Shown: positions 42,572 through 51,203 of the stretch, one piece after another | How the letters are laid out: each line of letters begins with the position of its first letter | How positions within the stretch are numbered: the stretch's first letter is position 1 | Assembly: GCF_000722545.1 (NCBI RefSeq) | Contig: NZ_JNVM01000021.1 | Span: 136,174 to 200,173 of the forward strand | DNA length: 64,000 bases | Direction of reading: 5' to 3' | Origin: Paenibacillus tyrphae | Lineage (GTDB): Bacteria > Bacillota > Bacilli > Paenibacillales > NBRC-103111 | Notes under the pieces: generated by a model | What the model was told of the DNA's origin: nothing | Databases searched by the model: none | The model's input: the letters and a program-made list of their open reading frames with translations, nothing else | Translations under genes and position numbers: made by a program

Positions 42572-43459
42572 TTAATCGCCGGAGCCCGGAGGATGCAGCA
42601 GCGAGCTGCGGTAATCGGTCGGCGAGAGCTGGTAATGCCGCTTGAACTGCTTCGAAAAGTACAGCGGGTCCTGGAAGCCGACCGAAGATGCAATCTGCTC
42701 CACGGTCAGCTCCGGGCGCTCCCGCAGCAGATGGCGCGCTTTGTCGAGCCGGAGCCGGAGCAGGAACGTCACGGGCGTCAGCCCGGTCTGCCGCTTGAAC
42801 AGCGTTGAGAGATAAGCGCGGTTGTAGCCGAGCGACTCGGCCATCAGCTCGATCGTGATCGGCTCCGCATACTGCTTGGATAAATATTGCAGCGCTCGCT
42901 GCACCGTTTGCCCTGCGGTGGTCGCCTGCTCCGGCTCGTTCGCGCGAAGGGGGCGAAGCGCTTCCGCGAACTCGGCGAACAGCAGGTGCAGGCAGCCGTT
43001 CGCTTTCAGATTGGCGCCTGCGCCGCGGTGTTGAAACGCCAGCTGCACTTGGCGGAACAGGACGCCGATCGAGCGCTTTCGCCCGGTATGGACGACCGGC
43101 TGCTGCGAGCTCAGGCCCGTATCCTGCAGCAATTGCTCCGCGAGCCGTCCTTCGAAGGCGACCCAGCGGTAGTGCCACGGGTCAAGCGTATCGGCCATGT
43201 AATTGACCAGCTTGCCCGGCTCGATCAGGAAGCTGTCTCCAGCGCCGAGCTCGTAGGTCTGTCCCTGGCAGACGTAGGTGCCTTTGCCGGATAACACATG
43301 ATGCAGCAAATAATAATCGACCACCTTCGGTCCGGGCTTATGACCCGGCTTCGTCTGGCTGTGGCCAGCGAACAGGACGGTCAAAGGGCTGTCTTCCGGC
43401 GTGGGGTACGGGTTGGATACGACAAAGTAGGTATCGGGACGTTTGGCAGGCCCGGACAC
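42572..43459 (-). CDS. AraC-family regulator of the galactose operon
   Basis: A 295-residue activator with an N-terminal cupin-type sugar-binding arm and barrel (about 20-110: VDYYLLHHVLSGKGTYVCQG) and a C-terminal double helix-turn-helix (QYAEPITIELMAESLGYNRAYLSTLFK, seen in parts, then IASSVGFQDPLYFSKQFKRHYQ). It is divergent from galK, so it probably responds to galactose or a related sugar and activates galK-galE-galT. The start is a GTG at 43459 with AAAGGAGGCG about 11 nt upstream. Confidence 0.88.
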   Translation of the reverse strand: MSGPAKRPDTYFVVSNPYPTPEDSPLTVLFAGHSQTKPGHKPGPKVVDYYLLHHVLSGKGTYVCQGQTYELGAGDSFLIEPGKLVNYMADTLDPWHYRWVAFEGRLAEQLLQDTGLSSQQPVVHTGRKRSIGVLFRQVQLAFQHRGAGANLKANGCLHLLFAEFAEALRPLRANEPEQATTAGQTVQRALQYLSKQYAEPITIELMAESLGYNRAYLSTLFKRQTGLTPVTFLLRLRLDKARHLLRERPELTVEQIASSVGFQDPLYFSKQFKRHYQLSPTDYRSSLLHPPGSGD

Positions 43460-43549
43460 GGCGCGACTCGCCTCCTTTTGGGGATATCGCCCTGAATACG
43501 TTCAGTATAGCACAACCGAGGATGTCTGCGCGTTCATAATCTAACATTT

Positions 43550-43604
43550 TTCCATGCCATCCTGACATCGTTCCATAGTGAAAACCGGTTGTCCGGGCTA
43601 TACT
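43550..43604 (+). promoter_or_regulatory. galK promoter with AraC-type direct repeats
   Basis: TATACT (43599-43604) is a good -10 box, but the -35 region is poor (TAGTGA), as expected for an activator-dependent promoter. Two direct TTCCAT repeats (43550-43555 and 43571-43576) are spaced by exactly 21 bp, two helical turns, and end just upstream of the -35. This is the usual layout for an AraC-family dimer. Confidence 0.6.
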
Positions 43605-43677
43605 TGAAGCAAAAGCTTACTATTGAAATTCGTTATATCGAACGTGTCTTCTTAAATCCATAACGAGGTGAACCGTC

Positions 43678-44850
43678 ATGACGGAAGTCAAAGCATTGCA
43701 GGAGCAGTTTGTCGAGCTGTACGGAGATAGCTCCAATCCTATCCGGGCGTTTCATGCGCCGGGGCGCGTCAATCTGATCGGGGAACATACCGACTACAAC
43801 GGAGGCTACGTTTTCCCGGCCGCTCTGACGTTCGGCACGACGATGCTGATCCGGAAGCGGGAGGACGATCAGGTGGGATTTGCTTCCACCAACTTTCCGC
43901 TGCGCAAGCATATTTCCATTCAGCAGGTCGAATTCCGCTCCGAAGACGATTGGATCAATTACCCGAAGGGCATCATTCGCGAGCTGCAAAAGCGGGGGCT
44001 ATCCGTCGGCGGTTACGATATTTTGTACAGCGGGGCGATTCCGAACGGCTCCGGCCTTTCCTCTTCGGCTTCTATCGAAGTGGTGACGGCTTACGGCCTG
44101 CTCACGATGGAAGGGCAGCCGACGGACAAGGTGGAGATCGCGCTGCTGTCGCAAAAGGCCGAGAACGAGTTCATTGGCGTGCAGTGCGGCATCATGGATC
44201 AATTTGCGGTAGCGATGGGCAAGAAGGAGCATGCGATTCTGCTCATGTGCGATACGCTGGAATACAAGCACGTGCCGTTCGTCAGCGGCGAATACAAGCT
44301 GGTGATCGGCAACACGAACAAAAAGCGCGGGCTCGTCGATTCGGCCTACAATGAACGCCGTTCACAGTGCGAGCAGGCGGTGAAGGATTTGGCTGCCGAA
44401 TATCCCGAGCTGACGCTGCTAGGCCAGCTGTCGCTGGAGCAGTACCGGAGCGCGCAGCATCTGATCCCGGACGAAACGGTGCGCAAGCGGGCGCAGCACG
44501 TCGTCGAGGAGATCGACCGGGTGCTTCAGTCCATCGAGGTGCTGGAACGGGGAGACTTGGCGGCGTTCGGCCAGCTGATGATCGGCTCGCATAACTCGCT
44601 GCGCGACTTGTACGAGGTGACCGGCGTCGAGCTTGACACGATGGTGGAAGCGGCGCTCGCCGTTCCCGGCGTGCTTGGCTCGCGGATGACGGGAGCCGGC
44701 TTCGGCGGTTGCACGGTATCCTTAGTGCATCAAGATAGCGTGGAGCGGTTTGTCGGCGAAGTGGGCCGCGTGTATAAGGAGAAGACCGGCTTGACCGCAG
44801 ACTTCTATGTGTGCGACATTGGGAATGGCGTGCAGGAGCTGCAGCTTTAG
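43678..44850 (+). CDS. galK: Galactokinase
   Basis: Phosphorylates alpha-galactose to galactose 1-phosphate in the Leloir pathway. The 390 residues carry the galactokinase signature GRVNLIGEHTDYNGG, the GHMP ATP-binding motif IPNGSGLSSSASIE, and the C-terminal GAGFGGCTVSLV loop. The length is standard. GAGGTG precedes the ATG. It is the first gene of galK-galE-galT; a 55-bp control region with AraC-type repeats lies upstream. About 170 bp without a gene separate it from galE. Confidence 0.97.
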   Translation: MTEVKALQEQFVELYGDSSNPIRAFHAPGRVNLIGEHTDYNGGYVFPAALTFGTTMLIRKREDDQVGFASTNFPLRKHISIQQVEFRSEDDWINYPKGIIRELQKRGLSVGGYDILYSGAIPNGSGLSSSASIEVVTAYGLLTMEGQPTDKVEIALLSQKAENEFIGVQCGIMDQFAVAMGKKEHAILLMCDTLEYKHVPFVSGEYKLVIGNTNKKRGLVDSAYNERRSQCEQAVKDLAAEYPELTLLGQLSLEQYRSAQHLIPDETVRKRAQHVVEEIDRVLQSIEVLERGDLAAFGQLMIGSHNSLRDLYEVTGVELDTMVEAALAVPGVLGSRMTGAGFGGCTVSLVHQDSVERFVGEVGRVYKEKTGLTADFYVCDIGNGVQELQL

Positions 44851-45021
44851 GCATGATCGTCCGGCGATGAACGGACCGAAGTCTGATGATAAGCACGGAG
44901 GGAACGGAATCGTTCTGGAGAAGCTTCAGCGATCGGAAGAACGATCCGTTCGCGCAGTTGCGGTATTCGGAACGGACCGAACCCATAAATACATTTGATT
45001 GGCGGAAGGAGAGGCTTGACT

Positions 45022-46008
45022 ATGGCTATTATGGTAACCGGAGGCGCGGGCTACATCGGCTCGCATACGGTAGCGGAGCTGCTGGCAAAAGGCGAAGAGG
45101 TGGTTGTCGTCGACAACTTGCAGCAGGGACACCGGGAGGCGGTGCTCGGCGGCAAGCTGTACGTCGGGGACATTCGCGATGCGGACTTTTTAGACACGGT
45201 ATTCCGCGAAAACGACATCGACGCAGTCATTCATTTTGCAGCGAGCTCGCTCGTCGGCGAAAGTATGCAGCTGCCCGGCAAATATTATCATAACAACGTT
45301 TACGGGACGCTCTGCCTGCTGGAGAAGATGAACGAATACGGCGTCAAAAAAATCGTGTTCTCGTCCACGGCGGCGACGTACGGCGAGCCCGAGAACGTTC
45401 CGATTCTGGAAACGGACCGGACGCTGCCGACGAACGCATACGGCGAAACGAAGCTCGCCATGGAGAAGATGATGCGTTGGTTCGATACCGCGCACGGCAT
45501 CAAATACGTCTCGCTGCGCTATTTCAACGCGGCCGGTGCGCACGAAAGCGGCCGGATCGGCGAAGACCATTCGCCGGAGACCCATCTGGTGCCGATCATT
45601 CTGCAGGTAGCGCTTGGCAAGCGCGCGCATATCTCGATTTTCGGCGACGACTATGCGACGCCGGACGGCACGTGCATCCGCGACTACATCCATGTAACCG
45701 ATCTGGCAGACGCGCACATCTTGGCGGTGGAAAAGCTTCGCGCCGGCGGGGATAGCAGCGTGTACAATCTCGGCAACGGCAAAGGCTTCTCCGTCAAAGA
45801 AGTGATCGACATCGCTCGCGAAGTGACGGGACATGCGATTCCGGCGGTCGTCGAAGCTCGCAGAGCCGGAGACCCGGCGGTGCTTGTCGCCTCCTCGGAG
45901 CGTGGCAGAACAGAGCTTGGCTGGCAGCCGAAGCGGGACAGCCTGCAGCAAATCATCGCCTCCGCATGGGCTTGGCATCAAGCGAATCCGGACGGCTACG
46001 GCAAGTAA
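45022..46008 (+). CDS. galE: UDP-glucose 4-epimerase
   Basis: NAD-dependent epimerase interconverting UDP-galactose and UDP-glucose. The 328 residues begin with the dinucleotide motif GGAGYIGSH. Catalytic Ser/Tyr/Lys appear as FSSTAATYG and NAYGETKLAME, followed by LRYFNAAGAH and GTCIRDYIHVTDLA. The frame opens at 44995; the ATG at 45022 follows GGAAGGAG and gives the usual N terminus. It is the second gene of the gal operon, 57 nt before galT. Confidence 0.97.
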   Translation: MAIMVTGGAGYIGSHTVAELLAKGEEVVVVDNLQQGHREAVLGGKLYVGDIRDADFLDTVFRENDIDAVIHFAASSLVGESMQLPGKYYHNNVYGTLCLLEKMNEYGVKKIVFSSTAATYGEPENVPILETDRTLPTNAYGETKLAMEKMMRWFDTAHGIKYVSLRYFNAAGAHESGRIGEDHSPETHLVPIILQVALGKRAHISIFGDDYATPDGTCIRDYIHVTDLADAHILAVEKLRAGGDSSVYNLGNGKGFSVKEVIDIAREVTGHAIPAVVEARRAGDPAVLVASSERGRTELGWQPKRDSLQQIIASAWAWHQANPDGYGK

Positions 46009-46065
46009 AATCACGGGTGCAGGCGTTCGGGCCGAAGGCCGGCCGATCCGAAGGAGTGGAGAACA

Positions 46066-47658
46066 ATGGAACAGAGACAGAAAAATACGGCTTTCGGCTC
46101 CCCCGACCGGAAGGCGGCCTACCGGATCGAACGGCTGCTTCAGTTCGGTCTGAAGCGCGGACTGCTGGAGCCGCTGGATGTGTATGCGGCCCGCAACGGG
46201 CTGCTCGATCTGCTGCGAATCGGCGAGCCGTACGAGGGCGAGCTGACCGAGCCGATGGCGGACAGCGCAGTGGAGCTGCTGGAGCCGCTGCTTGATTACG
46301 CGGCCGAGTCGGGCCTGCTCGAAGAGAACAACATGACGGTGCGCGATCTGCTGGATGCCCGTTTGATGGGGCAGCTCATGCCTCGGGCATCCGAGCTTGT
46401 GCAACGGTTCTGGATGACCGCGAAGTCTACAGACATCGAAGCGGCGACGGACGCCTTTTACAACCTGTGCATCGATTCGAACTATATCCGGATGGACCGG
46501 ATCAATAAAAACATGTATTGGCTTGCGCCGACGGAATATGGCGATATAGAAATTACTGTAAACCTGTCGAAGCCGGAGAAAGACCCGAAAGAAATTGCGA
46601 TGCTCCGAAATGCGCCGCAAAGCCATTACCCCAAATGCCTGCTGTGCATCGAAAACGTGGGCTACGCCGGCAGACTCAATCATCCTGCGCGGCAGAACCT
46701 GCGGGTCATTCCGGTTGAACTGGCCGGGGAAACGTGGTACTTTCAATATTCGCCTTACGTGTATTACAACGAGCACAGCATCATTTTCGATCGGGAGCAC
46801 CGGCCGATGAAGACGTCGAAGGAGACGTTCGTGCGTCTGCTTGATTTCACGGAGCGCTTCCCGCATTATTTCATCGGCTCAAATGCCGACTTGCCGATTG
46901 TCGGCGGCTCGATCCTGAACCACGATCATTTTCAAGGCGGACGGCACAAGTTTCCGATGGAAAAGGCGGTCGTCGAAGAAAGCTTCAGTCATCCGGATTA
47001 TGCCGGTGTGAAGATCGGTATCGTCAAATGGCCGATGTCGGTCATCCGCCTCTCCACGCCTAACCGCGATCAGTTGTTGAAGCTTGCCACGGCGATTCTG
47101 GACGCGTGGAAGTCTTACAGCGACCCGTCGCAAGATATCTTCGCGTTTACGGAGCAGGGGGGCGTCCAGGTGCCGCACAATACGATCACCCCCATTGCCC
47201 GCAATAATGCGAGCGGGGAATATGAGCTTGATCTGGTGCTGCGCAACAACCGGACCAGCGAGGAGCATCCCGACGGCATTTTTCACCCGCACAAGGAGCT
47301 TCACCACATCAAGAAAGAGAACATCGGCTTGATTGAGGTGATGGGGCTCGCCGTGCTGCCGGGTCGTCTTAAGGACGAGCTGGAGCTGGCATCCAGACTG
47401 CTGACCGGGGAAGAGAAGCTGGATGGGAAGATTACGCGCGATCCGTCGCATCCGCTGCACAAGCACGCCAAATGGCTGGAGGAGCTTATTGCCCGTTACG
47501 GTACGGCTATGCCGGAAGAGGACGCGAGGCAAGCGCTGCAAACGGAGACGGGCCGCAAGTTCGCGGACGTGCTGCGCGACGCTGGCGTGTACAAGCGCAG
47601 CGAGCAGGGAATGGAACGGTTCCGGGCGTTTTTGCGGCATCTCGGCGTGCAGGCTTAA
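46066..47658 (+). CDS. galT: UDP-glucose-hexose-1-phosphate uridylyltransferase (class II GalT)
   Basis: Transfers UMP from UDP-glucose to galactose 1-phosphate. It has 530 residues, the long Firmicute-type GalT rather than the about 350-residue enterobacterial form. The active-site His region is GGSILNHDHFQGGRHKFPME, and Cys pairs in YPKCLLCIEN may bind a metal. The N-terminal about 190 residues are the extra domain of this class. AGGAGTGGAG precedes the ATG. It is the last gene of the operon; no strong plus-strand terminator follows it. Confidence 0.95.
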   Translation: MEQRQKNTAFGSPDRKAAYRIERLLQFGLKRGLLEPLDVYAARNGLLDLLRIGEPYEGELTEPMADSAVELLEPLLDYAAESGLLEENNMTVRDLLDARLMGQLMPRASELVQRFWMTAKSTDIEAATDAFYNLCIDSNYIRMDRINKNMYWLAPTEYGDIEITVNLSKPEKDPKEIAMLRNAPQSHYPKCLLCIENVGYAGRLNHPARQNLRVIPVELAGETWYFQYSPYVYYNEHSIIFDREHRPMKTSKETFVRLLDFTERFPHYFIGSNADLPIVGGSILNHDHFQGGRHKFPMEKAVVEESFSHPDYAGVKIGIVKWPMSVIRLSTPNRDQLLKLATAILDAWKSYSDPSQDIFAFTEQGGVQVPHNTITPIARNNASGEYELDLVLRNNRTSEEHPDGIFHPHKELHHIKKENIGLIEVMGLAVLPGRLKDELELASRLLTGEEKLDGKITRDPSHPLHKHAKWLEELIARYGTAMPEEDARQALQTETGRKFADVLRDAGVYKRSEQGMERFRAFLRHLGVQA

Positions 47659-47994
47659 TGCGGGAACAAGGAACAGTTGTCGGGCAATTTTTTCGGTTCA
47701 TTCCAGCATTGAGTAATTTAATTTTGCCCTTATTTGCTATAGAGGAACTAGGGTGATTTAAGTTTGTCGAAAAATGTTTGCTTCCCTCAAAATCGGGCCA
47801 TTAGCGCACTATAGGTTCGTTATTTGTAGAGGAACGTGAATTTTGGACGAGATAAGGCAGGATTAGTTCCGCTAACATTCCCCAAGACAAGCTGGACCAC
47901 TACAGCTTAATCTAAAAAGACCCCCATCCGGGCACCGTGTTGACGGAGCGCCGAGTGGGGGTCTTGCCACTTCTTCATCGAATTGGGGCTGGGG
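47659..47994. other. Intergenic region after galT, with imperfect repeats
   Basis: No gene is seen. An imperfect direct repeat is present: TATTTGCTATAGAGGAACTA near 47731-47750 and TTATTTGTAGAGGAACGTG near 47822-47840. Around them the DNA is more AT-rich than the coding sequence. The terminator for the minus-strand kinase lies at 47914-47965. A plus-strand T-run after a hairpin was not found, so galT transcripts may end here in another way. Confidence 0.45.
47914..47965 (-). terminator. Terminator of the CHASE3 hybrid kinase gene
   Basis: AAGACCCCCA (47917-47926) pairs with TGGGGGTCTT (47956-47965). The A-run at 47914-47918 becomes a T-run on the minus strand, directly downstream of the kinase stop. 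Confidence 0.75.
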
Positions 47995-50910
47995 CTATCC
48001 CGCTCGGGAGCCTTCGTCGCCGGAAGGCCGGCGCGTTTTCGGTTCGATCTCGATCAGATCGGGCTTCCGGGTGATCTCTTCGACCTCAATGCCGTTTTTG
48101 GCGAGCGTGTTAGTCAAGAAATTTTCATCCTGTGCCGGGAAAATGTACGACGGATGCCGATCGGTGTTGCTTAGCAACTGCTCGGCCACCAGCAGCAGCT
48201 TATCCATCGAGAACGGCTTGCGCAAAAACTTCTCGATATCTTTCTCGTGATAATCCTGCGGCGGCTCCAGAGCCGTGGATACGATAACCGGGGTCCGGTA
48301 AAACTTCGGATGGCGATACAACTCGCCGATGAAATCCCAGCCGTTCTTCGTTCCCTCCAAATGAATGTCCACGATACACAGTCTCGGACCGCCCTCTTCG
48401 ATCCGATGCATGGCCAGAATGCCTTCCTCGGCTGAGCGCACATGCATCGTCGGGATATGCAGCTTGGCGAGCGCCACTTGAATCAGCTTCGCCAAATTAT
48501 CGTCGTCCTCCAAAATCATGATGCTGTTGTCCGCCGTACCGACTCGGTAAGCTTGGAGCGTCACGGTGAAGGTCGAGCCCGCACCCATCTCCGATTCGAA
48601 CGCGACTGCCCCTTCGTGGCCTTCGACGATTTCACGCACGATGGACAGCCCAAGGCCTGTTCCGCCGATCTGCCTGCGGTCGGAATTGTCGACTCGGTAA
48701 AATTTGGAAAATAACTTATCCTTGGCTTCCTCCGGGATGCCGAGGCCGTAATCCTGAACAAGGAATTGCACGGCTTGGCCATCCTGCCGGAGCGTCAGAT
48801 CGACGCGGTCCGCCTGAGGCGAATATTTGATCGCGTTGCTGAGCAGGTTGTGCGCGACCTGCTTCAGCCGGTCCGCATCGCCGCGCACCCACACTTCATG
48901 CTGCGGCAGATGCAGCGAGAGGTCGTGGCTTTGCTTGCCCCGCCACTGGTCGACCACCTCCTGCAGCAATCCTCCCAGCTCCACCGGGGCAAAATGATAA
49001 ATTTGCTTGCCGGATTCCATCCGCTGCAGATCCAAAAAGTCGTTGATCAGCGTCGAAAGCCGGGTCGCCTCTTTATAGACGGTTTGCAGGTAACGCTGCT
49101 GCTTCTCCGGCGTAAGCTGGCGGTTGAGCAAAATCTCGATAAAACCGAGGACGCTCGCAAGCGGCGTCCGCAGCTCGTGCGAGACGATGCTGATGAATTC
49201 GTTTTTCATTTCGTCGACTTTCTCTTCCTCGGTCCGGTCGCGGAACACGAACAGGAAGCCGAGCTCCTCGTCGTGACGTTCGACCATCACTCGGATGGCG
49301 TACAGCTCCACATATCTTTGTTGCTCCTCCCCGTCGGTGAAGGAGAAGCGTTCCGTCAGCTTGTTCAAGTCGCCGTGCAGCAGACCGCGAATCGATTGGG
49401 AAACGCGGGCGAAGCTCGGCGAGCTATCGAGCAGCTCCTGACTGATCTCGGTGATCGATTCGCCGGTGCGTCCGCTAAGCCGAAGGAAATCGTTCATGCG
49501 ATGATTGAAAAACATCAGCTTTCCTGATGCATCGCACATCATCATGCCCTCGTGAGTCGATTCGAGGATGTTGTTGATCAGGTCGCGCTGCTCCTCCATC
49601 GCCGCCTTCTCCTGTTGAAGCTGCTCGTAGAGCGCCTCCAGACGGGCGGATTGACGGCGGCGCTCCTCGTTCATCTGCTGCGCCAGGAAGGCAAGTCCGA
49701 ACTGGCGGATGAGGCCTTTGGCCAGCCTCGTTTTTTGCTCGTCCGGCGAAGTTAGATAGCCGGTCAGCAGCAGGAAGCCGGTTGCTTCGTGCTCATCGTT
49801 GAACATCGGATAATAGCGGTCTACCGCGTGGGTGATGCCTTGATGGAAGCCGCCTTCCTGCGTGGTGGCTTGACGCACGGATTCCAGCGGCATTTTCTCC
49901 TTCAGAACGCGCCGTGCGGTGCCGAACAGCTCGCTTTCCAGCATCGTGGGCAGCGTCGACGGATAGCCAATGGAATAAGCGATCTGATAAGACGCTTCCG
50001 CCCCGCCGTCATCCGGCGTTTTCAAGACAAGCAAAGCCGCGTTAAGATGCAGCGATTCCAGCAGCGCCGGGAGGGCAGCGTTCAAAAAGTCGGCCATGTC
50101 CGTCGAGCCGGTCAGCTTTTCCTGATAGCTGCTGATGGTCTCCAGCTCCAGCTCGCGCTGAGACAGCTTCTCCAGCGTCGCTTCCTGCTCCTCCTGCTGG
50201 GCAACGATCTCTTCGTTCTGCACCTCCAAGCTTTCCGCCATGAACCGGTACGTTTCTTCACTTTTGCGCAGCTTGGCTTCCGCCTGATTGGCCCGGTTGA
50301 AAATGAAGAACGAGAACAGGCCGACGACAATGGCGATCCCGCCTCCGATGAAAACGATAACGCGCGCCCGTTTCTCTGCGGTTTGTGCCGATGTATACGC
50401 TTCCGTTGCAATGAACTCGATCTCGGCGGTCAGCTTCGTATGAATTTGGCGAAAGCGGTCCATCTGGTTTTTGCCCATGGATACCCGCTTGATCGCGTCA
50501 GGCAGCTTCCCGTCGCGGATCAGCTCGATTTGGCTGGCATAATGCTCTTGCAGCCGCTGAATTTGCGGGATCGCGTCGCCTTCCATGACGCTGCGCAGGC
50601 CGGGGTATTTTTTCTGAAACGCAGCCATGGCGAGCAAGTCGTCCTGAAGCTGCGCTTTGCCGAAGTCGTAGGGCTCCAGGTATTTCTCATCTTGCGTTAC
50701 TTCGTAGCCCCGCAGCCCGGATTCCATATTGACCAGATCGACCAGCAAGCTTTCGGACAAATTGTTTAGCGGAATCACTTCGTTAACGACGCTCTTCAGT
50801 TCCTCCTCCGTACTGGAGGATGCGATAAAGCTGGAGACGCTGATCATGACGAGCAGGGAAATCACGACGATCACGTAACCCAGTGAAATTTTCGATCGAG
50901 TCATGTTCAT
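47995..50910 (-). CDS. Hybrid sensor kinase: CHASE3-GAF-PAS-HisKA-HATPase-REC
   Basis: Membrane hybrid kinase of 971 residues. TM1 is at about 9-31, a CHASE3 four-helix sensor at about 35-175, TM2 at about 183-204, a coiled coil at about 210-260, a GAF-like domain at about 265-410, a PAS domain at about 440-560, HisKA with His578 in ISIVSHELRTPLASVLGF, HATPase (VAHNLLSNAIKYS, GTGLGLSIVREI), and a C-terminal receiver (IMILEDDDN, Asp in LCIVDIHLEGTKNG). The frame opens at 50940; the ATG at 50910 follows AAGGTGG. No response regulator is adjacent, so the attached receiver or a distant partner takes the phosphate. Confidence 0.9.
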   Translation of the reverse strand: MNMTRSKISLGYVIVVISLLVMISVSSFIASSSTEEELKSVVNEVIPLNNLSESLLVDLVNMESGLRGYEVTQDEKYLEPYDFGKAQLQDDLLAMAAFQKKYPGLRSVMEGDAIPQIQRLQEHYASQIELIRDGKLPDAIKRVSMGKNQMDRFRQIHTKLTAEIEFIATEAYTSAQTAEKRARVIVFIGGGIAIVVGLFSFFIFNRANQAEAKLRKSEETYRFMAESLEVQNEEIVAQQEEQEATLEKLSQRELELETISSYQEKLTGSTDMADFLNAALPALLESLHLNAALLVLKTPDDGGAEASYQIAYSIGYPSTLPTMLESELFGTARRVLKEKMPLESVRQATTQEGGFHQGITHAVDRYYPMFNDEHEATGFLLLTGYLTSPDEQKTRLAKGLIRQFGLAFLAQQMNEERRRQSARLEALYEQLQQEKAAMEEQRDLINNILESTHEGMMMCDASGKLMFFNHRMNDFLRLSGRTGESITEISQELLDSSPSFARVSQSIRGLLHGDLNKLTERFSFTDGEEQQRYVELYAIRVMVERHDEELGFLFVFRDRTEEEKVDEMKNEFISIVSHELRTPLASVLGFIEILLNRQLTPEKQQRYLQTVYKEATRLSTLINDFLDLQRMESGKQIYHFAPVELGGLLQEVVDQWRGKQSHDLSLHLPQHEVWVRGDADRLKQVAHNLLSNAIKYSPQADRVDLTLRQDGQAVQFLVQDYGLGIPEEAKDKLFSKFYRVDNSDRRQIGGTGLGLSIVREIVEGHEGAVAFESEMGAGSTFTVTLQAYRVGTADNSIMILEDDDNLAKLIQVALAKLHIPTMHVRSAEEGILAMHRIEEGGPRLCIVDIHLEGTKNGWDFIGELYRHPKFYRTPVIVSTALEPPQDYHEKDIEKFLRKPFSMDKLLLVAEQLLSNTDRHPSYIFPAQDENFLTNTLAKNGIEVEEITRKPDLIEIEPKTRRPSGDEGSRAG

Positions 50911-51203
50911 GGCAGAGCCACCTTTTCGGCATATAGACATTCTTTTTTTGTACGTTCCTAGTTCGACAAAAGCTGGGTAAATCCTCTACAGCGAACGGTG
51001 CTTTTTGAGCGGGAACGCGAAAAAAATACCGCTGCTTTGCCGGAAAAGAGCGGCTAATGACGGCATGAGTCGAAGGGTGTCAGGAAGCTTTGCATTCCTA
51101 TTGTCTTTGGGGTCCTGAAGCGAAGAGAAAAAAAGGGAGCGGCTTGCCGCAGGTCTTCGTTTCCTGCCGGCGAGCCGTATTTTAGATGAAGCGGCGGAGC
51201 GGC

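Noticed and set aside
45190..46866. Minus-strand open frame of 558 codons opposite galE and galT
   Set aside because: Both galE and galT are unambiguous on the plus strand; this frame has no start signal or family motif.
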